Source of the DNA: JAOUEA01 sp040882605
GTDB taxonomy: Bacteria > Actinomycetota > UBA4738 > HRBIN12
NCBI GenBank assembly: GCA_040882605.1
Contig: JBBEAY010000035.1
Location: 1 to 64,000, forward strand
Length of the DNA: 64,000 nucleotides
Direction: 5' to 3'
Shown: positions 47,816 to 56,091 of the stretch, one piece after another
Position numbering within the stretch: position 1 is the first letter of the stretch
How the letters are laid out: every line of letters starts with the position of its first letter
The notes under the pieces: generated by a model
Databases searched by the model: none
What the model was told of the DNA's origin: nothing
Seen by the model: the letters and a program-made list of their open reading frames with translations, nothing else
Position numbers and translations under genes: made by a program

Positions 47816-49090
47816 ATGAGTGACGGCAAGAACCGGCAGAGCCTACTGCTGCCGATCCTGATCCCGACCGGTGCGTTGGCGGTGATCGTGCTGGTCCTCG
47901 CCGGGTTCTCGCGCGTGCTGCTCGCGGTATCGCACAGCGCCGCCACCGTCGTGGCGCTGGTCGCGGCCGCCGGCATCGTCGGGGTCGCCGCCTGGGTCGC
48001 CTCGAGGAAGCGCGTCACCGGCGCCACGCTCTTCTCGATGGTCGCGGCGATGACGGGCATCGCGATGGTCGCGGGAGGGCTCGCGGTGGTCGCCGCGCCC
48101 CTGCAAGCCGAGGAAGAGGAGGTCATCGTCGCCTTGAGCGCACCCGAGGGCGCCGCCGCTTCGGGTTTCGCGTCCGATGCGCTCTCGGTGCCGAGCGACG
48201 AGGCGTTCACGATCGCCTTCGACAACGCCGATCCTGCCGTTGTGCACAACGTCGTGATCTTCGACGGTCCCGACGCCGAGTCGCCCTCCCTGTTCAGGGG
48301 GGCGCCGCTCACCGGGCCGGATGAGGCGCCGTACCCGGTCGAGCCACTGGTCGAGGGCGAGTATTTCTTCAACTGCGAGTTCCACGAGGCCACCATGACA
48401 GGCACCATGACCGCCGCTCCGGGCGGTGGTGAGGGCGGCGAAGGCGTCACGGTCGCGGCCGCGGCGCTGGAGTTCGACACCGACACGATCGAGCTCCCGG
48501 CCGAAACCCCAACCACGATCACGTTCGACAATCAGGAGGCCGGCACCCAGCACAACATCGCTATCTACGGCGACGACTCGCTCGCGGAGGAACTCTTCAA
48601 GGGAGACCTCGTTACCGGGCCCGCCTCCGTTCCCTACGAGGTGCCCGCGCTGGCTGAGGGCGAGTACTTCTTCCAGTGCGACGTGCACCCGACCATGACC
48701 GGCATCGTCGTGGTTGCAGGCGGCGGGGGTGGAGGCGGGGGTTCCGGTGGCTCGGGCGGATCGGGTGAGGAAGAACTACCGCCTGATGAAGGCGGAGGTG
48801 GCGCAACGGCGACGGCCTCTGTGGCTGCCGAGAACACGGCGTTCATCCCGACCACGCTCACCTGGCCGGGCGACACCCAAGTCGCCTTGACCTTCGACAA
48901 TCGTGACCCGGCCGATGTCATCGGGCAGCACAACGTGTCGATCTACGACGGCGAGACAGCGCTCTTCACGGGCGAGCTGATCTCGGGCCCGACCACGTTC
49001 GAGTACCCGATCCCGCCCATGGTGGCCGGCATTTTCGAGTTCCGATGCGACGTGCACCCCGAGATGATCGGCACGGTCGAGGTCACGTGA
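47816..49090 (+). CDS. Membrane-anchored triple-cupredoxin protein
   Basis: A 424-residue protein with three N-terminal helices (about 10-31, 40-62, 70-94), then three cupredoxin domains in tandem, each with a complete type 1 copper set: His144/Cys187/His190/Met194, His246/Cys288/His291/Met294, and His372/Cys411/His414/Met417. Glycine-rich linkers (203-209 and 302-334) join them. It is placed after ctaG and before the resA-like gene, and ends with GTGA overlap. It is probably a tethered copper electron carrier between the bc complex and the oxidase, or a copper chaperone. I know no described relative with three such domains in this place. Confidence 0.8.
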   Translation: MSDGKNRQSLLLPILIPTGALAVIVLVLAGFSRVLLAVSHSAATVVALVAAAGIVGVAAWVASRKRVTGATLFSMVAAMTGIAMVAGGLAVVAAPLQAEEEEVIVALSAPEGAAASGFASDALSVPSDEAFTIAFDNADPAVVHNVVIFDGPDAESPSLFRGAPLTGPDEAPYPVEPLVEGEYFFNCEFHEATMTGTMTAAPGGGEGGEGVTVAAAALEFDTDTIELPAETPTTITFDNQEAGTQHNIAIYGDDSLAEELFKGDLVTGPASVPYEVPALAEGEYFFQCDVHPTMTGIVVVAGGGGGGGGSGGSGGSGEEELPPDEGGGGATATASVAAENTAFIPTTLTWPGDTQVALTFDNRDPADVIGQHNVSIYDGETALFTGELISGPTTFEYPIPPMVAGIFEFRCDVHPEMIGTVEVT

Positions 49091-49716
49091 GCACGTCGGT
49101 CGGCGCGCCGTCGACCGGCCCTGAGCTTGAGGCACCCGAGGAGCTGCCAGCGCGTCGGCGTCTCGGTCGCACCGCGCTGGTCGTCGCGGCGATCGTGGCC
49201 GCGGTCGGCATCGCCGCGTACGCAACGCGCCCCACGACCGATCCCCGCGAGGAAGGCGGTGTCGCGGTGATCGATGAGGCCTTCCCTGGGCTACGGGGCG
49301 AAGCCGTCGTCGGCCCGCCCGTCGACACCGCCGCGATGGCTTGGTCGGTGTTGGTCGTCAACGTCTGGGCGAGCTGGTGCCTGGCGTGCCGGCGCGAGCA
49401 GCCCGCCCTGCAGCAGGTGCAAGCTGCGTATGTCGACCGGGGAGTGGAGCTGGTGGGCGTCAACTACCGCGACCAACGCGCAGCGGCCGAGCGGTGGATC
49501 GAGGAGTTCGACGTGACCTACCCGAGCATGTACGACCCTGAAGGTCGCACGGCCGCGTCGCTGGGATTCCCGTTCGTGCCCGACACCTACCTCATCGACG
49601 CCTCGGGCGCGACGCGGTATGCGATCTACGGCGAGACGAGCGTTCAGGAGCTATCAGGGCTGATCGACGAGCTGCTGAGCGATCCCGCGAACGCTGTCGA
49701 CGCTCAGGGCGCTTAG
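49087..49716 (+). CDS. resA: ResA/TlpA-like thioredoxin
   Basis: A 209-residue membrane-anchored thioredoxin-fold protein. One N-terminal helix (about 33-50) anchors it, and the outer domain has the active site NVWASWCLACRREQPALQQV (Cys-x-x-Cys in WCLAC) plus FPFVPDTYLIDASG with the cis-Pro. It would reduce the cysteines of apocytochromes for heme attachment, or of CuA, with electrons from CcdA. The GTG start overlaps the end of the triple-cupredoxin gene. Its stop overlaps the convergent ctaA-ctaB gene by 4 bases. Confidence 0.88.
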   Translation: MSTSVGAPSTGPELEAPEELPARRRLGRTALVVAAIVAAVGIAAYATRPTTDPREEGGVAVIDEAFPGLRGEAVVGPPVDTAAMAWSVLVVNVWASWCLACRREQPALQQVQAAYVDRGVELVGVNYRDQRAAAERWIEEFDVTYPSMYDPEGRTAASLGFPFVPDTYLIDASGATRYAIYGETSVQELSGLIDELLSDPANAVDAQGA

Positions 49717-51623
49717 GCGACCGCGTCGAGAGCGACGGCGCCGAACAATGCCGCCAAGTACACGATCGAGTAGGTGAAGAGCCGCCAGGAACGGTCCGAG
49801 GCGGAGTCGTTCGAACGGGAGTCGACGTCCGCCGGGTCGTCGGTGTCGACGTCGGTAGAGTCGTCGGTGTCGGCGAGCCGCCACAACACCAGCGCCCTGT
49901 ACACGAACACGCCGCCGAGCACGACGGCCGTGCCCGTGTAGATCGGCCCCATGCCTGCAACCGGCGAGAGCAGCAGCGTCGTTCCGAACAACACGAGCGA
50001 GTACAAGAAGATCTGTCGCCTCGTCTCGTCGTCGCCCTTGACGACCGGAAGCATCGGCACGCCCGCCGCCGCGTAGTCCCCGCTGAATCGGAGCGAGAGC
50101 GCCCAGAAATGCGGCGGGGTCCACACGAACACGATCGCGAACAGGATCCACGCAGGAAGTGCCAGCGAGCCCGTCACCGCCGCCCAGCCGATGAGCGCGG
50201 GCGCGGCGCCGGCGGCGCCGCCGATCACGATGTTCTGCGTGGTCGATCGCTTCAGCCACATCGTGTAGACCACGACGTAGAAGGCGATCGCGGCGAGCGA
50301 GAGCGTCGCGGCGAGCATGTTGACCGTCATCGTCAGGAACAAGAACGAGAACGCTCCCAGCCAGAAACCGAACGCGAGCGCTCGCTCGGGTGAGACCTGG
50401 TGCGCCGGCAGCGGGCGCCCGCGGGTCCGCCGCATCACCTCGTCGATGTCGCGATCGAGGTACATGTTGATCGCGTTGGCCGCGCCGGCTGCGAGGGTTC
50501 CACCGACCAGGGTGGCGAGCATGAGCCAGAGCGATGGCACCCCGCGCTGGGCGAGCATCATCGCGGGCACGGTCGTGATCAACAGCAGCACGATGATGCG
50601 AGGCTTCGTGAGTCGGTAGTACGCCGTGATCGTGTCGCGGACCGACACCGGCTGATGATCGGTCGCGACGGCATCGGTCTCGGCGCTCGAGGCGGGCGCC
50701 CGCTCGCCCGGGAAGCGCTCGTCTGAAGCCGGCTCACGGCGGGCGACGACCGCGAGGGCCACCATCGTCGCCCAGATCGCTGCCGACATCGCGACGTGCA
50801 GGGCGCGCGGCCACGTGGAGAGGTCGGTGATGACGTTGACGCCCCCGACCGCGATCTGCCCGAGGAACAGGGCGCCGGCCGCCGTCGAGAGGCGGACCAA
50901 CATTGCGGAGCGCTGCGTCATCGTGCGAGCCCGGACCACCAGCCATAGCACGAGCGCCGCCGCGCCGATCGCGAGCACGCGGTGCGCGAACATCTCCGCC
51001 GCGCCCGGCGGGCCGAGCGACGGCACGAGGCGTCCCCCCATGAGCGGCCAGTCGCGGAACGCGAGGCCGGCGCCCTCGGCTCTCACGTAGGTGCCCACGA
51101 GCAGCAACGCGAACGTCGCGAGAGCTGCGATCAGCGTGAGTCGAGCGTAGCCTCGATCGCCCCCACGCCGCGCAGGTTGGAAGCTCAGGGTCGTGGCGGC
51201 GATGACCACGCCGAGCACGATCATCGCGAGGCCGAAGTGCAGCGTGACCACCGCCGGATCGAGCGCGCTGTTCACGACCGCTCCGCCGAGGGCGCCCTGC
51301 ACACCGAACAGCGGCACGAGCATGACGGCCAACACCACCGCTGGGCGCGGCGTCGCATTCGGCTGGCCCCGGCGAGCCCGCACCAGCTCGACGACGCCGG
51401 CCACCGCCAGCGCGACCGCCATCAGTCCCGACACCACGCCGAGGGCACGGTGCATGTACTCGATCAGGGTGTGGTATTCCCAGCGGGGCACCCAGCTTCC
51501 GAAGCACGTGGGCCAGTCGGGACACCCGTCGCCCGACCCGGTCGCACGGACCACCCCGCCCCACGCGATCAACGCGAGCGTCGAGACCGTCGTGGAAACC
51601 GCGAGCTTCTGGAACCGGGTCAT
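49713..51623 (-). CDS. Fused heme A synthase and heme O synthase (CtaA-CtaB)
   Basis: A 636-residue membrane protein joining two enzymes. Residues 1 to about 310 are CtaA (heme A synthase): AWGGVVRATGSGDGCPDWPTCFG with the cysteine pair, EYMHRALGVVSG (His), VTLHFGLAMIVL and FAHRVLAIGA. A linker (310-340) follows. Residues 340-620 are CtaB (heme O synthase): YYRLTKPRIIVLLL, NAINMYLDRDIDEVMRRTRGRPLP with the Asp-rich prenyl site, and FAIVFVWTPPHFWALSL. CtaB adds a farnesyl tail to heme B and CtaA oxidises the product, so the fusion joins consecutive steps. ATG 51623 follows GAGGAC. Confidence 0.92.
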   Translation of the reverse strand: MTRFQKLAVSTTVSTLALIAWGGVVRATGSGDGCPDWPTCFGSWVPRWEYHTLIEYMHRALGVVSGLMAVALAVAGVVELVRARRGQPNATPRPAVVLAVMLVPLFGVQGALGGAVVNSALDPAVVTLHFGLAMIVLGVVIAATTLSFQPARRGGDRGYARLTLIAALATFALLLVGTYVRAEGAGLAFRDWPLMGGRLVPSLGPPGAAEMFAHRVLAIGAAALVLWLVVRARTMTQRSAMLVRLSTAAGALFLGQIAVGGVNVITDLSTWPRALHVAMSAAIWATMVALAVVARREPASDERFPGERAPASSAETDAVATDHQPVSVRDTITAYYRLTKPRIIVLLLITTVPAMMLAQRGVPSLWLMLATLVGGTLAAGAANAINMYLDRDIDEVMRRTRGRPLPAHQVSPERALAFGFWLGAFSFLFLTMTVNMLAATLSLAAIAFYVVVYTMWLKRSTTQNIVIGGAAGAAPALIGWAAVTGSLALPAWILFAIVFVWTPPHFWALSLRFSGDYAAAGVPMLPVVKGDDETRRQIFLYSLVLFGTTLLLSPVAGMGPIYTGTAVVLGGVFVYRALVLWRLADTDDSTDVDTDDPADVDSRSNDSASDRSWRLFTYSIVYLAALFGAVALDAVA

Positions 51624-51758
51624 CGAGTCCTCGTGAGCGTAAGCCGCCGATCGCGATGCGATCGTCCTCAGCCAGCACATGATAGTCGTGGCTGTCGTGG
51701 CGAGCCCCGGCTCGAGGTTCTGCGGGCCGCCCAGCCTGGCTGCGAGATACTCCCGGAT

Positions 51759-52682
51759 ATGGCCTTGGAACCCGCCCTCGCCGGCGACGCGCTCGAGTCA
51801 GTTCGAGACGATGTCGACGGGGTGCTCGTCGAGTACCTAGAGACGTGTTCGGGCGAGCTGGGCCGCATCGACGAGCACGCGCCGATGCTGGTCCACGAGA
51901 TCAACCGGCTCGTGTTCGCCGGCGGAAAGCGTCTGAGGCCGGCGTTGTGCGTGTGGGCTTTCCGCGCCGCTGCCGGCCGGGCCGCGTCTGCGTCACCAGG
52001 TGGTCCGCAGCCGGGCGCGCCCATCGTCCGCGCGGCGGCTGCCCTCGAGCTACTGCACACGATGGCCCTGATCCACGACGATCTCATGGACGCCGCCACC
52101 CAGCGCCGCGGCGTTGCGACGGCCGCGCCTCACCTTGCAGACGAGGCGGTCGAGCGCGGTTTCCCGGTCGATCCAGATCGGTTCGGCGGCTCGGCTGCGA
52201 TGCTCGCCGGCGACCTCGCGGCCGTGCTCGCCGACCGTCTGTTCCTAACGAGCGGATTCGATGCTCAGTCGATAGTGCGGGCCCTCGTGCCCTACCACGA
52301 GATGCGGATCGACATGGCGGCCGGTCAACTCCTCGATGTGGCCGGCCTCGCGTCGGACCCCGGCACGGCCCTGCACGCCGCTCGCCTGAAGGGGGGCAGC
52401 TACACCGTCGAGGGCCCGCTGATGGTGGGCGCGGCGCTCGCGGGCGACCGTGCCGACCTGCGCGAGGCCCTGCGGGTGTTCGGCGCGCCGCTCGGGGAGG
52501 CCTTCCAGCTCCGCGACGACGTGCTCGACGGTGAAGGCGCGCACGGCGCGACGTCGGAGACGGTGAACGGGCTGGTCGCGCGCGCGCGTGTGACGCTTCG
52601 CGAGGCGGTGCGCGAGACCCCGATCGACCCCGAAGCTGTCTCGGCGCTCGACGAGCTAGCGGCGACGGTGACGATGCCGTGA
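51759..52682 (+). CDS. Polyprenyl diphosphate synthase
   Basis: A 307-residue trans-prenyl transferase. GGKRLRPALCVWAF (55-68), the first Asp-rich motif LLHTMALIHDDLMDAATQRRG (Asp107, Asp108, Asp111), the second AFQLRDDVLDGEG, and the KGG segment of LKGGSYTVEGPL are the family marks. It would build the long isoprenoid tail of menaquinone from FPP or GGPP; chain length is not readable by eye. A GATACT box (51746-51751) is 7 bases before ATG 51759, so it is probably leaderless. A reductase gene two genes on fits the same quinone pathway. Confidence 0.88.
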   Translation: MALEPALAGDALESVRDDVDGVLVEYLETCSGELGRIDEHAPMLVHEINRLVFAGGKRLRPALCVWAFRAAAGRAASASPGGPQPGAPIVRAAAALELLHTMALIHDDLMDAATQRRGVATAAPHLADEAVERGFPVDPDRFGGSAAMLAGDLAAVLADRLFLTSGFDAQSIVRALVPYHEMRIDMAAGQLLDVAGLASDPGTALHAARLKGGSYTVEGPLMVGAALAGDRADLREALRVFGAPLGEAFQLRDDVLDGEGAHGATSETVNGLVARARVTLREAVRETPIDPEAVSALDELAATVTMP

Positions 52683-52704
52683 TCGCGGCGGTGGAGGCGA
52701 TGGC

Positions 52705-53130
52705 GTGAGCGACGACCTTGAAGGCCTGCGGCGAGCGTTCGCCGACGTGCTCACGTGCCGCGTGGCGACCGTGCGCCCCGACGGAGGTCCGCACGTCGCA
52801 GCACGGTGGTTCGTGTGGCGCGACGACGGGGTGTGGGTTTCGACCAAGGTCGGAGACACCACGTGGACGTACGCGCTGCGCGACCCGCGCATCTCGGTGC
52901 TGGTCGATCTCGGTCGCGATTGGACCGACCTGGCGGGGGTGCGGATCGAAGGGGTCGCCGAATCGTTCCCGGCCGAGCACCCCGACCTGCGAGCGCCCAT
53001 GTCGAGCTGGCACGAGAAATACCGGCAGATGTTCGCGCGCGACGGTTTCGAGCGGTTCACGCGCGACGTGCCGGCGCTCGGGTTCCTGCGCGTCGTGCCC
53101 TCACGCGTCGACGCGTGGGACCACCGCTGA
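52705..53130 (+). CDS. Pyridoxamine 5'-phosphate oxidase-like flavin/F420 protein
   Basis: A 141-residue split-barrel protein of the PPOX/FDOR superfamily: LTCRVATVRPDGGPHVAARWFVWRDDGVWVSTKVG is the usual opening with the cofactor-binding strand, and DPRISVLVDLG plus GVRIEGVAE are typical. It may bind FMN, F420 or heme. The reaction is unknown. GGTGGAGGCGATG before GTG 52705 gives a ribosome site. It follows the prenyl synthase by 22 bases, so it may be in the same message. Confidence 0.82.
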   Translation: MSDDLEGLRRAFADVLTCRVATVRPDGGPHVAARWFVWRDDGVWVSTKVGDTTWTYALRDPRISVLVDLGRDWTDLAGVRIEGVAESFPAEHPDLRAPMSSWHEKYRQMFARDGFERFTRDVPALGFLRVVPSRVDAWDHR

Positions 53131-53222
53131 GCGTCGCCGCGTGGGATCCAGAGCTCAGTCGTCGGTGAGTCCGCCGGGGTAGCGTGAGGTCGAGCGACCC
53201 AGCGCGACTCGGCGCGCTGCGG

Positions 53223-53251
53223 TAGCCTGAGGTTTGTGAAAGTTTTCACAA
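53223..53251 (+). promoter_or_regulatory. Promoter and perfect Rex operator of the reductase/nuo cluster
   Basis: A -10 box TAGCCT (53223-53228) is followed by the perfect inverted repeat TTGTGAAAGTTTTCACAA (53234-53251, 8-2-8), which is the Rex consensus. The operator would cover the transcription start near 53235 and the start codon of a short leaderless ORF. Rex bound at low NADH should block the start of transcription. Confidence 0.8.
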
Positions 53252-53322
53252 GCTGTTCCCCGAGAACGCCGCGAGAACTGTGGCGAGGAGCCAAGCCCGT
53301 CACGCGAGGGGATCCGACGTGA
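53236..53322 (+). CDS. Leaderless 28-codon upstream ORF in the Rex-controlled leader
   Basis: A frame starting at GTG 53236 (VKVFTSCSPRTPRELWRG at its N-terminus) begins 7 bases after the TAGCCT box and has 28 codons. Its TGA (53320-53322) overlaps the GTG (53319) of the reductase as GTGA. The first codons are inside the Rex operator. It resembles no known protein; it may load ribosomes on the reductase or act as a sensor peptide. Only the geometry supports it. Confidence 0.4.
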   Translation: MKVFTSCSPRTPRELWRGAKPVTRGDPT

Positions 53323-54569
53323 ACGCACAGACGGTCGAGACCGATGTGCTCGTCGTGGGTGGCGGCCCCGGCGGCGCGGCCGCGGCCTATTACCTGGCTC
53401 GACAGGGCCTCGACGTCACCGTGATCGACAAGTCGTCGTTCCCGAGGGAGAAGGTTTGCGGCGACGGCTTGACGCCCCGGAGCGTGGCCGCCCTGCTGCG
53501 CATGGGCATCGACACCGACGACCCCGGGTTCGAGCGGGTCGAGGGTCTCCGCGTCTACTCCCGCGGCGCGACGATCGAGCTTCCCTGGCCCGAGCTCTCG
53601 AGCTGGCCCGGCTACGGTCTCGTGATGCCGCGCGCCGGGTTCGACCACCTTCTGATCCAGCGTGCACAGAAGGCTGGGGCCCGTCTGCATGAACGCACCG
53701 AGGCCACCGAGCCGATCCTCGATGGCGGCTGGGTGACCGGCGCCCGCGTGCGACCCGCCGACGATAAGAGCGCCGAGCCCACCGAGATCCGCGCCCGCTT
53801 CACCATCGCCGCCGACGGCGCCGCGAGCCGGTTCGCGAAGCCCGCGGGTGTGCGGCGCGATGACTCCCGTCCGCTGGGAATCGCGGCGCGCCGCTACTAC
53901 CGAACCTCATATCATCCGGGCCCGTGGTTCGAGTCCTGGCTCGACCTCTGGGAAGGCGACCTGCTCCTGCCGGGCTACGGGTGGCTGTTCCCGGTCGCGG
54001 GGGGCCAGATCAACCTCGGCGCCGGCCTGCTCAACACCTTCAAGGACTTCAAGAAGATCTCCGCGCAGCGGCTGTTCACCGCGTTCTCGACGATGCTGCC
54101 CTCGGAGTGGGATATCTCCGAGGACTCGGCCGAGGGGCGGGTGCTGTCGGGGCCGCTTCCGATGAGCTTGAACCGGGTGCCGCAGGTCGTGCCGGGCATG
54201 CTGCTGATCGGCGACGCGGCCGGCGCCGTCAACCCCTTCAACGGCGAGGGCATCGCCTACGCCATGGAGACCGCCGAGGTCGCCGCCGACCTCGTGCACG
54301 AGGCGCTCGTGAAGGACCGGCCCGCGATCGCGATGATGTATCCGACCGTGTTGCGTGAGCGCTACGGCGACTACTTCACGATCGGACGCGGGTTCGCGAA
54401 GATCATCGGGCACCCCGCGATCATGAGCCGCGCGACACGCTACCTGCTGCCGAACCGACGCGTGATGGGCTTCGCGATGCGCCTGATGGCCAACCTCACC
54501 GATGGTCCCGACGGCGACCGCCAGGACCGCCTGTTCCATCTGCTGCAGCGGATCGCGAGAGCGTCGTGA
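53319..54569 (+). CDS. Geranylgeranyl reductase family flavoprotein
   Basis: A 416-residue FAD-binding oxidoreductase. The N-terminus has VLVVGGGPGGAAAAYYLARQGLDVTVIDKSSFPREKVCGDGLTP, which is the FAD Rossmann motif and the GGR-type conserved Cys-Gly-Asp. MLLIGDAAGAVNPFNGEGIAYAMETAEVAADL is the second FAD block. GGR enzymes saturate isoprenoid double bonds; in mycobacteria one acts on menaquinone. With a prenyl synthase 2 genes upstream and nuo next, a menaquinone-tail reductase is likely. GTG 53319 follows GAGGGGA and overlaps a 28-codon ORF. Confidence 0.85.
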   Translation: MNAQTVETDVLVVGGGPGGAAAAYYLARQGLDVTVIDKSSFPREKVCGDGLTPRSVAALLRMGIDTDDPGFERVEGLRVYSRGATIELPWPELSSWPGYGLVMPRAGFDHLLIQRAQKAGARLHERTEATEPILDGGWVTGARVRPADDKSAEPTEIRARFTIAADGAASRFAKPAGVRRDDSRPLGIAARRYYRTSYHPGPWFESWLDLWEGDLLLPGYGWLFPVAGGQINLGAGLLNTFKDFKKISAQRLFTAFSTMLPSEWDISEDSAEGRVLSGPLPMSLNRVPQVVPGMLLIGDAAGAVNPFNGEGIAYAMETAEVAADLVHEALVKDRPAIAMMYPTVLRERYGDYFTIGRGFAKIIGHPAIMSRATRYLLPNRRVMGFAMRLMANLTDGPDGDRQDRLFHLLQRIARAS

Positions 54570-54585
54570 CCGATAGGATTCGCCC

Positions 54586-55053
54586 GTGCTGAACGAGTAC
54601 CTGCCGATCGTGGCCATGGCCGTGCTGGCGGTCGTGTTCGGGGTCGCCTCGCTGGTCGTGTCGCGAGCGTTCCGCCCGCACAAGCCGAACCCGGTGAAGC
54701 TGTCGGCGTACGAGTGCGGCAACGACCCGGTGCGGCTTCCGCGGGGTGAGCGATTCAGCGTGAAGTTCTACGTCGTCGCGATGCTGTTCATCATCTTCGA
54801 CATCGAGATCATCTTCTTGTTCCCGTGGGCGGTGCATTTCCGTGAGCTCGGCCTTTTCGGTCTCGCGGAGATGGCGTTGTTCATCGCGCTGGTGTTCGTG
54901 GCCTACGCCTACGTCTGGCGCGCGGGCGGGCTCGACTGGGCCGAGACGGTCGTAACACCGCTCGAGGCCGAAGCGCCCGCAGACCTCATGGCCGAGGCTG
55001 ACGCCGATCTCGCCGCGGCGATGCGTGACCCGGAGGCCGCCGGTGCCCGTTGA
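54586..55053 (+). CDS. nuoA: NADH-quinone oxidoreductase subunit A
   Basis: A 155-residue, three-helix subunit of complex I. ANNPxKLSAYECGNDP-like sequence (PNPVKLSAYECGNDPVR) and FYVVAMLFIIFDIEIIFLFPWA are the family marks. The C-terminus has an acidic tail. A TAGGAT box (54574-54579) stands 6 bases before GTG 54586, so the nuo message may start leaderless here in addition to reading through from the reductase. nuoB overlaps its end. Confidence 0.95.
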   Translation: MLNEYLPIVAMAVLAVVFGVASLVVSRAFRPHKPNPVKLSAYECGNDPVRLPRGERFSVKFYVVAMLFIIFDIEIIFLFPWAVHFRELGLFGLAEMALFIALVFVAYAYVWRAGGLDWAETVVTPLEAEAPADLMAEADADLAAAMRDPEAAGAR

Positions 55054-55561
55054 GCGGCTCGAGGGCGTGCGCCTGGGCAAGACCCCCGAAGAGATCGAGG
55101 AAGAGGTCCGTCGAGGTGTGCTGCTGACCTCGCTCGACCGCGCGGTCGGGTGGGCGAGGAAGCAGTCGATGTGGCCGGCCACGTTCGGTCTCGCGTGCTG
55201 CGCGATCGAGATGATGTCGACCGGCGCGGGCAAGTACGACCTCTCGCGTTGGGGCATGGAGCTGTTCCGCGCCTCGCCTCGCCAGGCCGACCTGATGATC
55301 GTGGCCGGGAGGGTGTCGCAGAAGATGGCGCCGGTGCTGCGGCGCATCTACGACCAGATGCCCGAGCCGCGATGGGTGATCTCGATGGGTGTGTGCGCGA
55401 GCGCCGGCGGCATGTTCACGAACTACGCCATCGTGCAGGGCGTCGACACCATCGTGCCGGTCGACGTGTACGTGCCGGGGTGTCCACCCAAGCCCGAGAT
55501 GCTGATGCACGGCATCTTGAAGCTGCACGAGAAGGTGCGAACTACGGAGCCGTTCAAGTGA
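55043..55561 (+). CDS. nuoB: NADH-quinone oxidoreductase subunit B
   Basis: A 172-residue subunit that carries cluster N2, the last iron-sulfur cluster before quinone. The ligands are in TFGLACCAIEMM (two Cys), SMGVCASAGGMF and VDVYVPGCPPKPE. GTG 55043 follows CGGAGG (55031-55036); an earlier in-frame GTG at 55025 has no such site. It overlaps nuoA by 11 bases and nuoC by 4 (GTGA). Confidence 0.95.
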   Translation: MPVERLEGVRLGKTPEEIEEEVRRGVLLTSLDRAVGWARKQSMWPATFGLACCAIEMMSTGAGKYDLSRWGMELFRASPRQADLMIVAGRVSQKMAPVLRRIYDQMPEPRWVISMGVCASAGGMFTNYAIVQGVDTIVPVDVYVPGCPPKPEMLMHGILKLHEKVRTTEPFK

Positions 55562-56082
55562 GCTCCCATGCAGCCACTCCGTTGAGCCCGTCGGTGCTAG
55601 CTGAGCGGGTGCGCACACGGTGTCCCGACACGATCGTCTCGCGCGACGAGGCCACCTCGATCGTCGACCGCGACGAGCTTCTCGAGACGCTCGAGTGGCT
55701 CCGCGACGACGACGATCTCTCGCTCGCTTTCTGTTCGAGCATCACAGCGACCGACTGGCCCGGGTCCGACCCGAGGCTCTGGGTCGTCTACGAGCTCCGT
55801 TCGATGGAGCACCACCATCGGCTCCGCGTCAAGGTCGGTCTTTCCGAGGGGGACGCCCACCTGCCCAGCGTGACGCCGCTGTTCCCGACCGCGGATTGGC
55901 ATGAGCGCGAGACGCATGACTTCTACGGCATCGTCTTCGACGGGCACCCCGACCCTCGTCCCTTGCTCATGCCCGACGGGTGGGAAGGCTTCCCCTTGCT
56001 GAAGACCGAGGAGCTCGGCGGCGTGAACACCCGCTTCCACGGGGCGTTCATCCCGCCGGTCGACACCCGCACCGCAACCTGA
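55558..56082 (+). CDS. nuoC: NADH-quinone oxidoreductase subunit C
   Basis: A 174-residue soluble subunit of the peripheral arm. LPSVTPLFPTADWHERETHDFYGIVFDGHPDPRPLLMPDGWEGFPL is the conserved block of the 30-kDa subunit. It is not fused to nuoD. The GTG overlaps the nuoB stop and nuoD starts 10 bases after its end. Confidence 0.93.
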   Translation: MSSHAATPLSPSVLAERVRTRCPDTIVSRDEATSIVDRDELLETLEWLRDDDDLSLAFCSSITATDWPGSDPRLWVVYELRSMEHHHRLRVKVGLSEGDAHLPSVTPLFPTADWHERETHDFYGIVFDGHPDPRPLLMPDGWEGFPLLKTEELGGVNTRFHGAFIPPVDTRTAT

Positions 56083-56091
56083 GGCATCGCG

